This document shows, piece by piece, positions 8,875-17,288 of a DNA stretch of 64,000 nt (its first letter is position 1; each line of letters begins with the position of its first letter). The DNA lies in contig NC_014122.1 in NCBI RefSeq assembly GCF_000092305.1, positions 868,001-932,000 on the forward strand. The letters run 5' to 3'. The position numbers and the translations under genes are program-made. The DNA comes from Methanocaldococcus infernus ME (lineage in GTDB: Archaea; AGJL01; Methanococci; Methanococcales; Methanocaldococcaceae). A model generated the notes under the pieces. The model had not been told where the DNA came from and made no database searches. It saw only the letters and a list, made by a program, of their open reading frames with translations.

Positions 8875-10389
8875 ATGATTTTAGGCATTCATGATGGGCA
8901 TAACTCAAGCTCTTCCTTAATTAGTAGAGAGAGAATTTTATGGGCAATGAGTGAGGAGAGATTTGTTAGGAAGAAGAACTATAGAGGTTTCCCAAAAAAC
9001 TCTTTGAGTTATATTTTAAGTAAGGAAAGAGATTTTGAATATATAACTGTTGGAAGTGTCTTCAGAAGGGGAAAGAGGTTAAGAGATATTAAAGAGTTTC
9101 AAAGTAAGGTGATGAAAAAATTACTCTATATTTATCATCATCTTTCACACTCCTATCTTTATAAGCTCTCCAACTTTAAAGAATGCTTAGTCATTTCAAT
9201 AGATGGAGCTGGAGATGGGTTATCTTTTTTAGCCTCTATTGGAAGTAAGGATCTTGAGATCATAGCTGAGAGTGATGTTATAGACTCTGTTGGAGACTTT
9301 TATGCTTCTATAACTGAACTCTTGGGATTTAAGGCTATGAAGGATGAGGGTAAGGTGATGTCCCTCTCTTCATTCCCCTGTAGTGAAAGGATAGAGCTTA
9401 AGGTTTTGGACTATATTGAAGAATTAAAGAGTTTTAAAAACTTACTTGGAGTTGTTGGAAGAGAGGGGACAGAAAAATTAAGAGAACTTTTAAATTATAA
9501 AGGAGAGAGCTTTAATGAGAAGGTTAAGATTTCAAGATTTGCTCAGGAAACCTTAGAGAGAGCTGTTTTAAAGGCTGTTGATAATTTAAGTAAGGAATAT
9601 GGGATAGAGAATATAGTTTTTACTGGAGGAGTGGCTCAAAATGTTAAGTTAAATACTAAGATAGCTGAGAATTATAACTTATTTGTCCCTCCATTCATGG
9701 GAGATGAAGGCTTAAGCTTAGGCTCCTCTCTCTCAGATAGAAAAATAGGAAGAATAGAGATAAAAAATACTTACTTTGGCTATGAAATAGAGAATGAAAA
9801 GGTTGAAGAGATAATAGAAGAGAAAAAATTAAGTTACAAATACTTAGAAGACTCTGAGATTCCTGAAGTTGTTGGAGAGCTAATTTTAAAAAATAATATT
9901 ATCTGTGTTGCAAGGGGAAAAATGGAGTTTGGTCCAAGGGCTTTAGGGAATAGAAGTATCTTAGCTCTACCAACAAGAGAAAATAGAGAGAGGGTAAACA
10001 AAATCTTAGGGAGAGATTGGTTTATGCCCTTTGCTCCAACTATTCTATATGAGCATATTGATGAATATTTAAAAGAGCCAAAATATTCTCCTTTCATGAC
10101 CCTTCTTTTTAAGGTTAAAGAGGAAAAAATTAAGGAGATTGAAGGAGTTGTTCATGTTGATAAGACAACAAGGGCACAGACATTAAAGAGGGAGAGTAAT
10201 CCAATATACTATGACACTATAAAATATATTTATGACTCTATCAACTTACCAGTTCTTTTGAACACATCCTTTAACCTACATGGAGAGCCAATAGTTTGCA
10301 CTGAAAGGGATGCAATAAATAGTTTTTTAAGGACAAAGTTTAATTATCTTCTCTTAGCCAATTACTTAATCAAGAGGGAAAACTTATGA
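8875..10389 (+). CDS. NodU/CmcH-type carbamoyltransferase
   Basis: A 504-residue protein with the two-part layout of O-carbamoyltransferases. The N-terminal ASKHA fold begins with ILGIHDGHNSS, has YHHLSHSY (about 81-88; the His pair binds metal) and a VISIDGAGDG motif (about 106-115), with VFTGGVAQNVKLN further on. The C-terminal part has the carbamoyl-phosphate region (ARGKMEFGPRALGNRSI, FMPFAPTIL). These enzymes transfer a carbamoyl group from carbamoyl phosphate via carbamoyl-adenylate; the acceptor here is unknown. It is not HypF: acylphosphatase and zinc-finger domains are absent. It overlaps the next gene by 4 bases. Confidence 0.85.
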   Translation: MILGIHDGHNSSSSLISRERILWAMSEERFVRKKNYRGFPKNSLSYILSKERDFEYITVGSVFRRGKRLRDIKEFQSKVMKKLLYIYHHLSHSYLYKLSNFKECLVISIDGAGDGLSFLASIGSKDLEIIAESDVIDSVGDFYASITELLGFKAMKDEGKVMSLSSFPCSERIELKVLDYIEELKSFKNLLGVVGREGTEKLRELLNYKGESFNEKVKISRFAQETLERAVLKAVDNLSKEYGIENIVFTGGVAQNVKLNTKIAENYNLFVPPFMGDEGLSLGSSLSDRKIGRIEIKNTYFGYEIENEKVEEIIEEKKLSYKYLEDSEIPEVVGELILKNNIICVARGKMEFGPRALGNRSILALPTRENRERVNKILGRDWFMPFAPTILYEHIDEYLKEPKYSPFMTLLFKVKEEKIKEIEGVVHVDKTTRAQTLKRESNPIYYDTIKYIYDSINLPVLLNTSFNLHGEPIVCTERDAINSFLRTKFNYLLLANYLIKRENL

Positions 10390-11297
10390 TAGTTGGCTGT
10401 TTTGGACAGATAGAGAACTTAAGAGAGTTGGGAAAGAAAGGAACAAGTTCAGATATTACACTTTACAACTACAAGCAGGGAGATAAAATAGTTAGTTATG
10501 TTGAGCCAACAAGATATCCTGATAAGATAGCTCCTTTGATATATACTATAAATATGATGGACTATGCCTTAGTCTTTATAAAAGAACTGACTGGAGAGTT
10601 GGGAGAGACACTATTAGCTTTAGACATGGCTAAGGTTAAGCATGGCTCATTTGTCTTAGGGGATTATGTTGATGAAGATCTCTTCAATCAAGTGATAAAA
10701 GGAACATCAATGAAAAACTTTGATATCCTGCCTTGGAACTTCATAGAGATTAGAGAGAAGATTATTAACTTAGATATAGAAAGAGACTTTAGCTATACAA
10801 AGATTCCTATTGATCACCACTTTAAGGTTAAAAGTGTTGGTACTGTTGTCTTAGGAAAGGTTGAGAAGGGAATAGTGAAGGTTCATGACACTCTAAAAAT
10901 TTATCCTATAGATAAGGAGGTTCTTATTAAAAGTATTCAAATCCATGATAATAATGTTAATGAAGCCAAGGCTGGAGATAGGGTTGGCTTAGCATTAAAA
11001 GGGGTTGATAGTGAGGAAATAGGTAGAGGCTATATACTAACAAATAAAGATATAGAGGTTTATGATGAAATTAAGCTAAATGTGGAGTGGAACCCCTTTA
11101 AGGAGAGAGATATTAATGTTGGAGAAACCTACCAAATAATTTGTAATCTTCAATATGTCTCCTGTACAGTTGAAGATAAAGATGAAGTTAAATTAAAGTT
11201 AAATAAGCCAATAGCTTATGATAATGAACTTATTTGGCTACTTGATGGTAGTGCAAAGATAAGGATCCTTGGAGTAGGAAAAATTAAAAAAGGTTGA
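10386..11297 (+). CDS. Elongation-factor-like protein with degenerate GTPase domain
   Basis: A 303-residue relative of EF-1alpha/SelB. The C-terminal half resembles translation factor domains II and [26 protein letters not shown] (first 20 residues of it around 149-168) and [20 protein letters not shown] are classic domain II. The N-terminal 130 residues correspond in size to the G domain, but the P-loop GxxxxGK(S/T), the DxxG and the NKxD motifs are all missing. It therefore cannot be expected to hydrolyse GTP and may act as a scaffold or a regulator of translation. It is in an operon-like run with the carbamoyltransferase upstream (4-base overlap) and ilvN downstream. Confidence 0.75.
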   Translation: MIVGCFGQIENLRELGKKGTSSDITLYNYKQGDKIVSYVEPTRYPDKIAPLIYTINMMDYALVFIKELTGELGETLLALDMAKVKHGSFVLGDYVDEDLFNQVIKGTSMKNFDILPWNFIEIREKIINLDIERDFSYTKIPIDHHFKVKSVGTVVLGKVEKGIVKVHDTLKIYPIDKEVLIKSIQIHDNNVNEAKAGDRVGLALKGVDSEEIGRGYILTNKDIEVYDEIKLNVEWNPFKERDINVGETYQIICNLQYVSCTVEDKDEVKLKLNKPIAYDNELIWLLDGSAKIRILGVGKIKKG

Positions 11298-11302
11298 AAG
11301 AC

Positions 11303-11806
11303 ATGGAAGGAAGACATGTAATCTCTGCTCTTGTCTTAAATAAACCTGGAGTGCTACAAAGAATTTCAGGGTTATTCACAAGAAGAGGATTTAATATTCA
11401 TAGTATAACTGTTGGAGAAACAGAGAATCCAAATATATCAAGAATGACTATTGTGGTTAATGGAGATGATAAAATTTTAGAGCAAGTTGTCAAGCAATTA
11501 AATAAGTTAATTGATGTAATAAAGGTTAGTGAGCTTAAAGAGAAAAGAGCTGTTGAGAGAGAACTCTGTTTAATAAAAGTTTATGCCCCAACAGAAACAG
11601 CAAAGTCTCAAGTTATTCAGTATGCAAATATCTTTAGGGGAAGAATAGTTGATCTAAGTCCAGAATCATTAATAGTTGAAATTACAGGAAGTGAAGATAA
11701 AATAGATGCCTTTATAGAGCTTGTTAAACCACTTGGCATTAAAGAGATGGCAAGAACTGGAGTTACAGCTTTAGCAAGGGGTCCTAAAGTTTTAAAGTCT
11801 AAATAA
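11303..11806 (+). CDS. ilvN: Acetolactate synthase, small (regulatory) subunit
   Basis: A 167-residue ACT-domain protein. The N-terminal ACT domain carries the family motif [25 protein letters not shown] (read in two pieces, about 6-30), and a second ACT-like domain begins at about residue 80 ([10 protein letters not shown]). It stimulates the catalytic large subunit and confers feedback inhibition by valine in branched-chain amino acid synthesis. The large subunit is not in the window. The frame also opens at TTG 11294, but GGTTGA (11292-11297) is better read as the ribosome binding site for ATG 11303. Confidence 0.92.
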   Translation: MEGRHVISALVLNKPGVLQRISGLFTRRGFNIHSITVGETENPNISRMTIVVNGDDKILEQVVKQLNKLIDVIKVSELKEKRAVERELCLIKVYAPTETAKSQVIQYANIFRGRIVDLSPESLIVEITGSEDKIDAFIELVKPLGIKEMARTGVTALARGPKVLKSK

Positions 11807-11869
11807 AAAATTATGAATTTAAATTAACCAATCTACTCTAATAAAAAAATAAAAATTAGTTAGAGGAGC

Positions 11870-13492
11870 TTAGAACTCCTCATCTTCTCCTCCCATTCCT
11901 CCGCCTTTCTCTTCTCCTTTGGATTTCTCTGCAGCTATGACATCATCAATTCTTAAGAGCATAACTGACGCTTCAGTAGCTGAGTCTATAGCTTGAGTCT
12001 TAACCTTTAATGGCTCAACAACTCCTTTTTCTAACATGTTAACGACTTCTCCTTCAAAGACATCTAATCCGTAAACTTCTCCTCCTTCTTTCTCGTGTGC
12101 AGCTCTTAACTTGACTAACATGTCAATTGGATCTAATCCAGAGTTCTCGGCTAAGGTTCTTGGAATTACCTCTAATGCATCTGCGAAAGCTCTAACAGCG
12201 AGTTGCTCTCTTCCTTCTATACTTTCAGAGTATTTTCTTAATCTCTTAGCTAACTCTATCTCAGCAGCTCCTCCACCGGCTACAATTCTTCCATCCTCTA
12301 AGGCGCACTTAACAACGCCTATAGCATCTTCTAAAGCTCTTGCAACCTCTTCAACAACGTGCTCGGTTGAACCTCTTGCTAATATTGTAACTGCCTTTGG
12401 ATGCTTGCAGTTTTCAACGAAGATCATTGCGTCTCCAGCAACCTTTCTCTCTTCAACTAATCCAGCCTCTCCAAGGTCTTCTGGGGTTAAGTCATCTATC
12501 TTAGTAACGATTCTTGCTCCAGTAGCCTTAGCTAATTTCTCCATATCTGACTTCTTAACTCTTCTAACTGCTAAGATTCCCTTCTTAGCTAAGTAGTGCT
12601 GAGCTAAGTCGTCAATTCCCTTCTGACAGAACACTACGTTAGCTCCAGTAGCAGCTATCTTATCAACCATATCCTTAATCATTTTCTCTTCTTGCTCGAT
12701 GAACTCAATTAACTTACTTGGGTCAGTTATTCTTATCTCAGCGTCAGTTTCAGTTTCTTTAACTTCAATTGGGCAGTTTAATAATGCTATCTTAGCGTTT
12801 TCTACTTTCTTTGGCATTTGTGGGTTAACTCTCTCCTTGTCAATAACAACTCCTTTTATTAAGGTTGTTTCTTCTATTGGAGCTCCTTCCTTCTTCTCAA
12901 CTTTTATTAAATCTTTATCAACTTTTCCAGTCTCTTCATCAACGACAGATCTAACAGCTTCAACGACTATTTCAGCTAACTTCTCTCTTGCCTTCTCAGC
13001 TCCTTTTCCAGTTATTGAAGTCATTGCGATTTTCTTTAACATTTCAGTGTCTTCTGGCTTAACTTCCTTAGCTATGTTCTTTAACTCCTCTATAGCCTTA
13101 TTTCTTGCTAACTCATAACCGTTTATTATAACACTTGGGTGTATATTCTGATCTAACAACTCTTCAGCCTTTCTTAATAACTCTCCAGCGATAACAACAG
13201 CTGTTGTAGTTCCATCTCCAACCTCTTTCTCTTGAGTCTTAGCGACTTCAATTAACATCTTAGCAGCTGGATGTTCAACACTCATCTCTTTTAATATGGT
13301 AACTCCGTCGTTAGTAACTATTATATCTCCTAACTCGTCAACTAACATCTTGTCCATTCCCTTTGGTCCTAAGGTAGTTCTTACAGTCTCAGCTATTATT
13401 CTCCCTGCCAAGATGTTCATTCTTTGAGCATCTCTTCCAACGTATCTCTTAACATTCTCTGGTAAAACTACTATTGGAGCGTTCATTGCCAT
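11870..13492 (-). CDS. Thermosome (group II chaperonin) subunit
   Basis: A 540-residue subunit of the archaeal double-ring chaperonin that folds proteins using ATP. Visible hallmarks are [24 protein letters not shown] and GDGTTTAVV in the N-terminal equatorial half, the hinge-return motif with [10 protein letters not shown], and a Gly/Glu-rich tail ([15 protein letters not shown]). The frame opens at GTG 13501, but this GTG is part of GGTGAT, so I place the start at ATG 13492, giving MAMNAPIVV as in relatives. Codon use is richer in GC-ending codons (GCG, ACG, CCG) than in neighbours, typical of a very highly expressed gene. A strong promoter lies at 13547-13554. Confidence 0.97.
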   Translation of the reverse strand: MAMNAPIVVLPENVKRYVGRDAQRMNILAGRIIAETVRTTLGPKGMDKMLVDELGDIIVTNDGVTILKEMSVEHPAAKMLIEVAKTQEKEVGDGTTTAVVIAGELLRKAEELLDQNIHPSVIINGYELARNKAIEELKNIAKEVKPEDTEMLKKIAMTSITGKGAEKAREKLAEIVVEAVRSVVDEETGKVDKDLIKVEKKEGAPIEETTLIKGVVIDKERVNPQMPKKVENAKIALLNCPIEVKETETDAEIRITDPSKLIEFIEQEEKMIKDMVDKIAATGANVVFCQKGIDDLAQHYLAKKGILAVRRVKKSDMEKLAKATGARIVTKIDDLTPEDLGEAGLVEERKVAGDAMIFVENCKHPKAVTILARGSTEHVVEEVARALEDAIGVVKCALEDGRIVAGGGAAEIELAKRLRKYSESIEGREQLAVRAFADALEVIPRTLAENSGLDPIDMLVKLRAAHEKEGGEVYGLDVFEGEVVNMLEKGVVEPLKVKTQAIDSATEASVMLLRIDDVIAAEKSKGEEKGGGMGGEDEEF

Positions 13493-13544
13493 CCCTATCA
13501 CCTTTCACTTGGTTCTTGCTTCGGTATGTATATGTTGTTGTAGT

Positions 13545-13562
13545 AGTATATAAAGGTTTTGG
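13545..13562 (-). promoter_or_regulatory. Thermosome promoter (BRE/TATA)
   Basis: On the minus strand the sequence reads CCAAAACCTTTATATAC, a near-ideal archaeal BRE plus TATA box (TTTATATA at 13554-13547). Transcription should start about 25 bases on, near 13525, leaving a 5' leader of roughly 30 bases before ATG 13492. Confidence 0.75.
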
Positions 13563-13576
13563 TTTTGTTGTTTTAA

Positions 13577-14449
13577 TTATTCAGTTATAACAATAACTTT
13601 ATCTTCAGTTATGTAAATAGTATGCTCAGCCTGAGAAACCATTCCTCCCTCTTTTTCTTTTAAAATAGGATAGCCATAGATAGCATTAGCTTTTAAAAGA
13701 GAGTTTAGAATAAATCTATCTTTTTTATCTTTAATTACCCATCTTTCAGCAAAGGGGAGATAAGGATATTTTTTAGAGATCTCATCTAACAATTTTTTAG
13801 CTTTTAAAAGTCTTATAGGCCTTTTAGCTAAGAACTTATATATATTTCCAAGCTCCCCATCCTTAACCATTCCAAAGCCATCAGTGGCAAAGGGCTCTAT
13901 AGCTACTAAGTCACCAACTCCTATAGTTTTATTTGTTTTCTCATAGACATTTGGAATACTTATCCCAGTGTGTAACTCATATCTATACATCACATGCCCA
14001 GAGAGGTTAGCAATTGGCTTAAAGCCATAGCTTTCAATAGTTTCCTGAATAATTTTTCCCATCTCTCCAATATTCATAGGAATCTCTATTCTATTGATAA
14101 CTTCTTTTAGAGCATCTTCTGAAGCTCTCACTAACTCTTTATACTTTCCTGAGAGATCTATGGTTACAGCTGTATCTGCTATGTAGCCATCAACATGAAC
14201 TCCTAAGTCAAGCTTAACCAAGTCTATGTCATTGAAAGTTAGAGGGTCATTAAAACTTGGAGTGTAGTGAGCAGCAATATCATTTATAGAGAGGTTACAG
14301 GGAAAAGCTGGCTCTCCTCCAAGCTCTTTAATTCTATTCTCAACAAATTCAGCCACATCAATTAACTTAACTCCTGGCTTTATCATCTTTTTAGCTTCCT
14401 CTCTAACTTTCTTAGCTATCTCTCCAGCTTTTAGTATCTTATCTATCAT
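13577..14449 (-). CDS. map: Methionine aminopeptidase, type II
   Basis: A 290-residue type II enzyme that removes the initiator methionine from nascent proteins. The five metal ligands can be placed: D in LVKLDLGVHVDGY, D in YIADTAVT, H in ANLSGHVMYRYELH, E in AIEPFATDG, and E in SQAEHTIYI near the C-terminus. The typical archaeal insertion between the fourth and fifth ligands is present. Start ATG 14449 overlaps the end of the small membrane protein gene by 11 bases, which places map at the end of the feoA-feoB operon. MAP uses Fe(II), Mn(II) or Co(II), so iron-linked expression is plausible. Confidence 0.95.
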   Translation of the reverse strand: MIDKILKAGEIAKKVREEAKKMIKPGVKLIDVAEFVENRIKELGGEPAFPCNLSINDIAAHYTPSFNDPLTFNDIDLVKLDLGVHVDGYIADTAVTIDLSGKYKELVRASEDALKEVINRIEIPMNIGEMGKIIQETIESYGFKPIANLSGHVMYRYELHTGISIPNVYEKTNKTIGVGDLVAIEPFATDGFGMVKDGELGNIYKFLAKRPIRLLKAKKLLDEISKKYPYLPFAERWVIKDKKDRFILNSLLKANAIYGYPILKEKEGGMVSQAEHTIYITEDKVIVITE

Positions 14450-14735
14450 TTTCCCTTACCTTTAGATATAGATCTATAGTAGAGAGAAGTCCAAGGAGTA
14501 AAGAAGGAGTTAAAGCTTCTCTTGGATCATATCCACAGATAATTCCTATTGAGTAAGTTAGTAAGGTTAGGAAAGAGACTATAAAGATTCCTGTCCCTAT
14601 AATTGAAGCCACTAACCTAAAGCCCTCATGGTTCTTTAAGTATAATATTCCTACAATAAATAAAGATATCTTCCCTAAAATTTCTGGCTCAAAGATTGAT
14701 AAAAATATATAAAGTAAAGCTAAAATTACTCTCAA
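14439..14735 (-). CDS. Small membrane protein in the feo operon
   Basis: A 98-residue, very hydrophobic protein with about three membrane segments (roughly 3-33, 42-64 and 75-90) and a short charged tail (KVRENDR). I do not recognise a family. It begins at TTG 14735 behind GGGTGAG, four bases after the feoB stop, and overlaps map. It may assist FeoB at the membrane, as FeoC-like or accessory proteins do elsewhere, but this rests only on position. Confidence 0.65.
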   Translation of the reverse strand: MRVILALLYIFLSIFEPEILGKISLFIVGILYLKNHEGFRLVASIIGTGIFIVSFLTLLTYSIGIICGYDPREALTPSLLLGLLSTIDLYLKVRENDR

Positions 14736-14739
14736 TTTC

Positions 14740-16539
14740 TCACCCTAATATTAGTGAAGCAATGGCATAAATCAATGAGGAGAGGATGTAAGCTATTAAT
14801 AAACTTGAAATCATTGAAAATAAAGCCCATTTCCAGCCAACCTCTGATTTTAGAGTGGCTAAGGTTGCTATGCATGGGAAGTATAAGAGGGAAAATACAA
14901 GATATGAGAGAGCTGAAGGTAGGGTGAATGATAAATTCCCTTTATATAAGATCTCTAAGCTACTGACAACAAGCTCTTTAGCAATAACTCCATAAATTAG
15001 AGAAACTACAGCCCTCCAATCCCAATTTTGTATAAAGATGTGGGAAAGAGTTTCTCCAACATAATATGATAGAGAGTTCTCTGGAGTTGGATAAGTTAAT
15101 AAATATATTAAGATGGATCCAAGTAAGATAATGGTTGAAGCTTTGTATAAGAAAGCTTTAACTCTAAACCAAGTATTCCTAAATATTGATGAAAATGTTG
15201 GAACATTATAGTGAGGAAGCTCAATAATCAACTCCATTGGAGGGGTTTTAAAAACAACTCTTCTTAATATAAGGGTTAAAAAGATAGCTACAAATAGACC
15301 TAAGAAATAGTAAAAGACTAAGAGAATTCCTTGATAGCTCTTAAAGAACATTGCTATGAAGAAAGCAAAGATTGGTAAACGAGCAGTACATGGGATAAAT
15401 GGAGAAATAATAGCTGTTATTATTCTGTCTGCCCTATCCCTAATAACTCTTGTAGCTATAACCCCAGGAACATTACAACCATAGGAGATAATTAAAGGAA
15501 TTGAAGCCTCTCCAGGTAGCCCAAGCTTTTTTAAAATAGAGTCTAATAAATAAGGAACTCTTGAAAGGTAGCCACTCTCCTCCAAGATAGCTAAGAAGAT
15601 AAACATAAATGCTAAAATTGGGATAAAGGAGAGAACTGTTCCAACCCCTTCAATAACTCCATCAGCTAACAAATTTATAAAAAAGTTATTTCCTAAAGAT
15701 TTTATATAGCTGGCTAAGGTGTTAAAGAAGAGTGAGATGAGGTCAACAAGTGGAGCACTTGTTTTAAATGTGAAATTAAAAAGAAGCCAAAATATTGGGA
15801 TCATTACTAAGTAGCCATACTTAGATAGTATAACTTCATCTAAGAGGTTAGTAATATCTTCTTTCTTTTCTACTTTGACACACTCTTTTATAATCTCTTC
15901 AATAACTCTATATCTCTCTTTGACAATTTCATCTCCTAACTCTTTAGTAGCTAAGAATCTACTAATTTTCTTGTCTTTAAATTTCTCTTCTAACTTTTTT
16001 ATTTTCTCTTCAATCTCCTTTGAATACAGGGTTATTTTTTTATCTCCTTGTTTTTTTGAGAGCTCATAAATTTTCTCTATAAGTTTGTCTATGTTTATAT
16101 CTTTAATTACTGATATGGGGATAACTTCTAAATTAAGTTTCTCTTTTAACTTCTCAACATCTATCTTTATCCCAAGCTCTTCAGCCTTATCTATCTTATT
16201 TAAAACCAATAGTGGCTTAATTCCCAAGTCAAGGAGTTCTAAGGTTAAATATAAGTTCTTCTCAAGGGCAGTACTATCCAAAATATTTATAACCAAGTCT
16301 GGCTTATTATTAATTAGGTAGTCTATAGCTATCTTCTGATCAATTCCTTCTGATGATAAAGTATAGAGTCCAGGCAGATCTATAACTTTAAACTTTTCAT
16401 CCTTATATTTGAAAAGTCCTTCCTTTTTCTCCACTGTAACCCCTGGCCAATTTCCAATATAAACATTTTCCTTAGTTAGCTTATGAAATAGTGAAGACTT
16501 CCCAACATTTGGATTTCCAATTAAGGCTATTTCCTTCAT
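14740..16539 (-). CDS. feoB: Ferrous iron transporter FeoB
   Basis: A 599-residue Fe(II) importer. The N-terminal G domain shows G1 GNPNVGKS (residues 8-15), G3 DLPG (about 54-57) and G4 NKID (about 116-119); a helical GDI-like spacer follows (about 165-240), then the polytopic membrane part with two Gate motifs (LSYGCNVPG-type around [13 protein letters not shown], and the repeat PCIATL near the C-terminus). It is somewhat shorter than typical FeoB. Its start overlaps the feoA stop (ATGA). It is controlled by the palindromic operator and promoter upstream of feoA. Confidence 0.95.
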   Translation of the reverse strand: MKEIALIGNPNVGKSSLFHKLTKENVYIGNWPGVTVEKKEGLFKYKDEKFKVIDLPGLYTLSSEGIDQKIAIDYLINNKPDLVINILDSTALEKNLYLTLELLDLGIKPLLVLNKIDKAEELGIKIDVEKLKEKLNLEVIPISVIKDINIDKLIEKIYELSKKQGDKKITLYSKEIEEKIKKLEEKFKDKKISRFLATKELGDEIVKERYRVIEEIIKECVKVEKKEDITNLLDEVILSKYGYLVMIPIFWLLFNFTFKTSAPLVDLISLFFNTLASYIKSLGNNFFINLLADGVIEGVGTVLSFIPILAFMFIFLAILEESGYLSRVPYLLDSILKKLGLPGEASIPLIISYGCNVPGVIATRVIRDRADRIITAIISPFIPCTARLPIFAFFIAMFFKSYQGILLVFYYFLGLFVAIFLTLILRRVVFKTPPMELIIELPHYNVPTFSSIFRNTWFRVKAFLYKASTIILLGSILIYLLTYPTPENSLSYYVGETLSHIFIQNWDWRAVVSLIYGVIAKELVVSSLEILYKGNLSFTLPSALSYLVFSLLYFPCIATLATLKSEVGWKWALFSMISSLLIAYILSSLIYAIASLILG

Positions 16540-16757
16540 TCTAAAACCTCTCCAAATATTTTTTTAGCCTGCCCCCTTCCAATAGCTACTTTCCCCCCTC
16601 TAACTTCTAAGACAACTGGGCCAAAATCATTTTTTAAGATTTTTACTACACTTCCCTCTACAATCCCTAACTCTTTTAATCTTTCTTTAATTCCAAATCC
16701 TCCCCCTATATTCAAAATTTTAAATTTTCCTTTTTTGACATCACTTAAACTTATCAT
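16536..16757 (-). CDS. feoA: FeoA, SH3-like accessory protein of iron transport
   Basis: A 73-residue FeoA protein with the SH3-like core: ILNIGGGFGIKERLKELGIVEG (first part residues 15-34) followed by VVLEVRGGKVAIGRGQAKKI. FeoA binds the cytoplasmic side of FeoB and supports Fe(II) uptake. ATG 16757 is the first gene of the feo operon, preceded by GTGAG. Promoter and a DtxR-type operator lie 14-56 bases upstream. Confidence 0.92.
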   Translation of the reverse strand: MISLSDVKKGKFKILNIGGGFGIKERLKELGIVEGSVVKILKNDFGPVVLEVRGGKVAIGRGQAKKIFGEVLE

Positions 16758-16770
16758 TTTCTCACAATCA

Positions 16771-16792
16771 AATTTTCGGCTAACCGAAAATT
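16771..16792. promoter_or_regulatory. DtxR/IdeR-type operator of the feo operon
   Basis: A palindrome with two perfect 9-bp arms, AATTTTCGG and CCGAAAATT, around a CTAA centre. Its inner part TTCGGCTAACCGAA matches the class of sites used by archaeal iron-dependent DtxR-family repressors. It is centred about 29 bp downstream of the feoA TATA box, i.e. over the expected transcription start, where a bound repressor would block RNA polymerase. Confidence 0.75.
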
Positions 16793-16805
16793 TTTATGTA
16801 AGTAG

Positions 16806-16816
16806 TATATAAAGCT
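16806..16816 (-). promoter_or_regulatory. feoA promoter TATA box
   Basis: The minus strand reads GCTTTATATAC here, a strong archaeal TATA box that is nearly the same as the thermosome one. The expected start of transcription, about 25 bases downstream, falls in the palindromic operator. Confidence 0.7.
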
Positions 16817-17288
16817 TTCTCCTAAAACCTTTAGAAGAAACTTTTAGAAAAAGTTTCATCAAAAAATTTAGAAAGTTTGATGATTTTTATATAATGTCTT
16901 ATTTTTTATTTTTGTTTGGGTTGTATCACGTTTAAAATTCTTATTTTTAGGTTTTTGTTGTTTTCGTGTGAGTTTTTTGATTTTTATTTGGTTTTTAGTT
17001 GGCTTCGGAGGGTAGCTTAATGTTATTAATTTGAATATTCGGTTTTTATGAATTATTGAGATTTTTTAGTTTTTTAGGTTATTTATTTTTAGAATTTTAT
17101 TTTCCCTTTGGAAATTTTGTTTTTGGTTTAAAGGTTTAATTTTATTTTAGTATTAAGGAAAGTAAGTATTTTTATCAAACTTCGGATCTTTTTAAATAAA
17201 TAGGAAAACCTAACCTTCATCCAGTTGATTAGGGATAAAGCTTATATACTATAAGAGCGAATGTTATAAACAAGCAAAATTTTGCTTT
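16817..17288 (+). promoter_or_regulatory. CRISPR leader region
   Basis: About 470 bases without a gene between the feo promoter and the first repeat. It is AT-rich with long T and TTTT-G tracts, typical of Methanocaldococcus CRISPR leaders. It contains small inverted repeats (AAACTTTT/AAAAGTTT near 16847-16857), a TATA box at 17241-17249, and a perfect 16-bp palindrome at 17272-17287 that touches the array. Confidence 0.65.
17238..17249 (+). promoter_or_regulatory. Promoter of the CRISPR precursor RNA
   Basis: AAGCTTATATAC resembles the archaeal BRE/TATA pattern. A start about 25 bases downstream (near 17270) would lie just before the first repeat, giving a plus-strand transcript that reads repeats in the orientation ending GGATGGAAAC. 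This supports the left end as the leader end. Confidence 0.6.

Noticed and set aside
8875-10389. HypF hydrogenase maturation protein
   Set aside because: The acylphosphatase and zinc-finger parts of HypF are absent; the protein is of the NodU/CmcH carbamoyltransferase type.
12111-13118. Two open frames of 139-161 codons on the plus strand
   Set aside because: Antisense to the thermosome gene; Ser/Ala/Thr-rich shadow of its strong codon bias, with no binding site.
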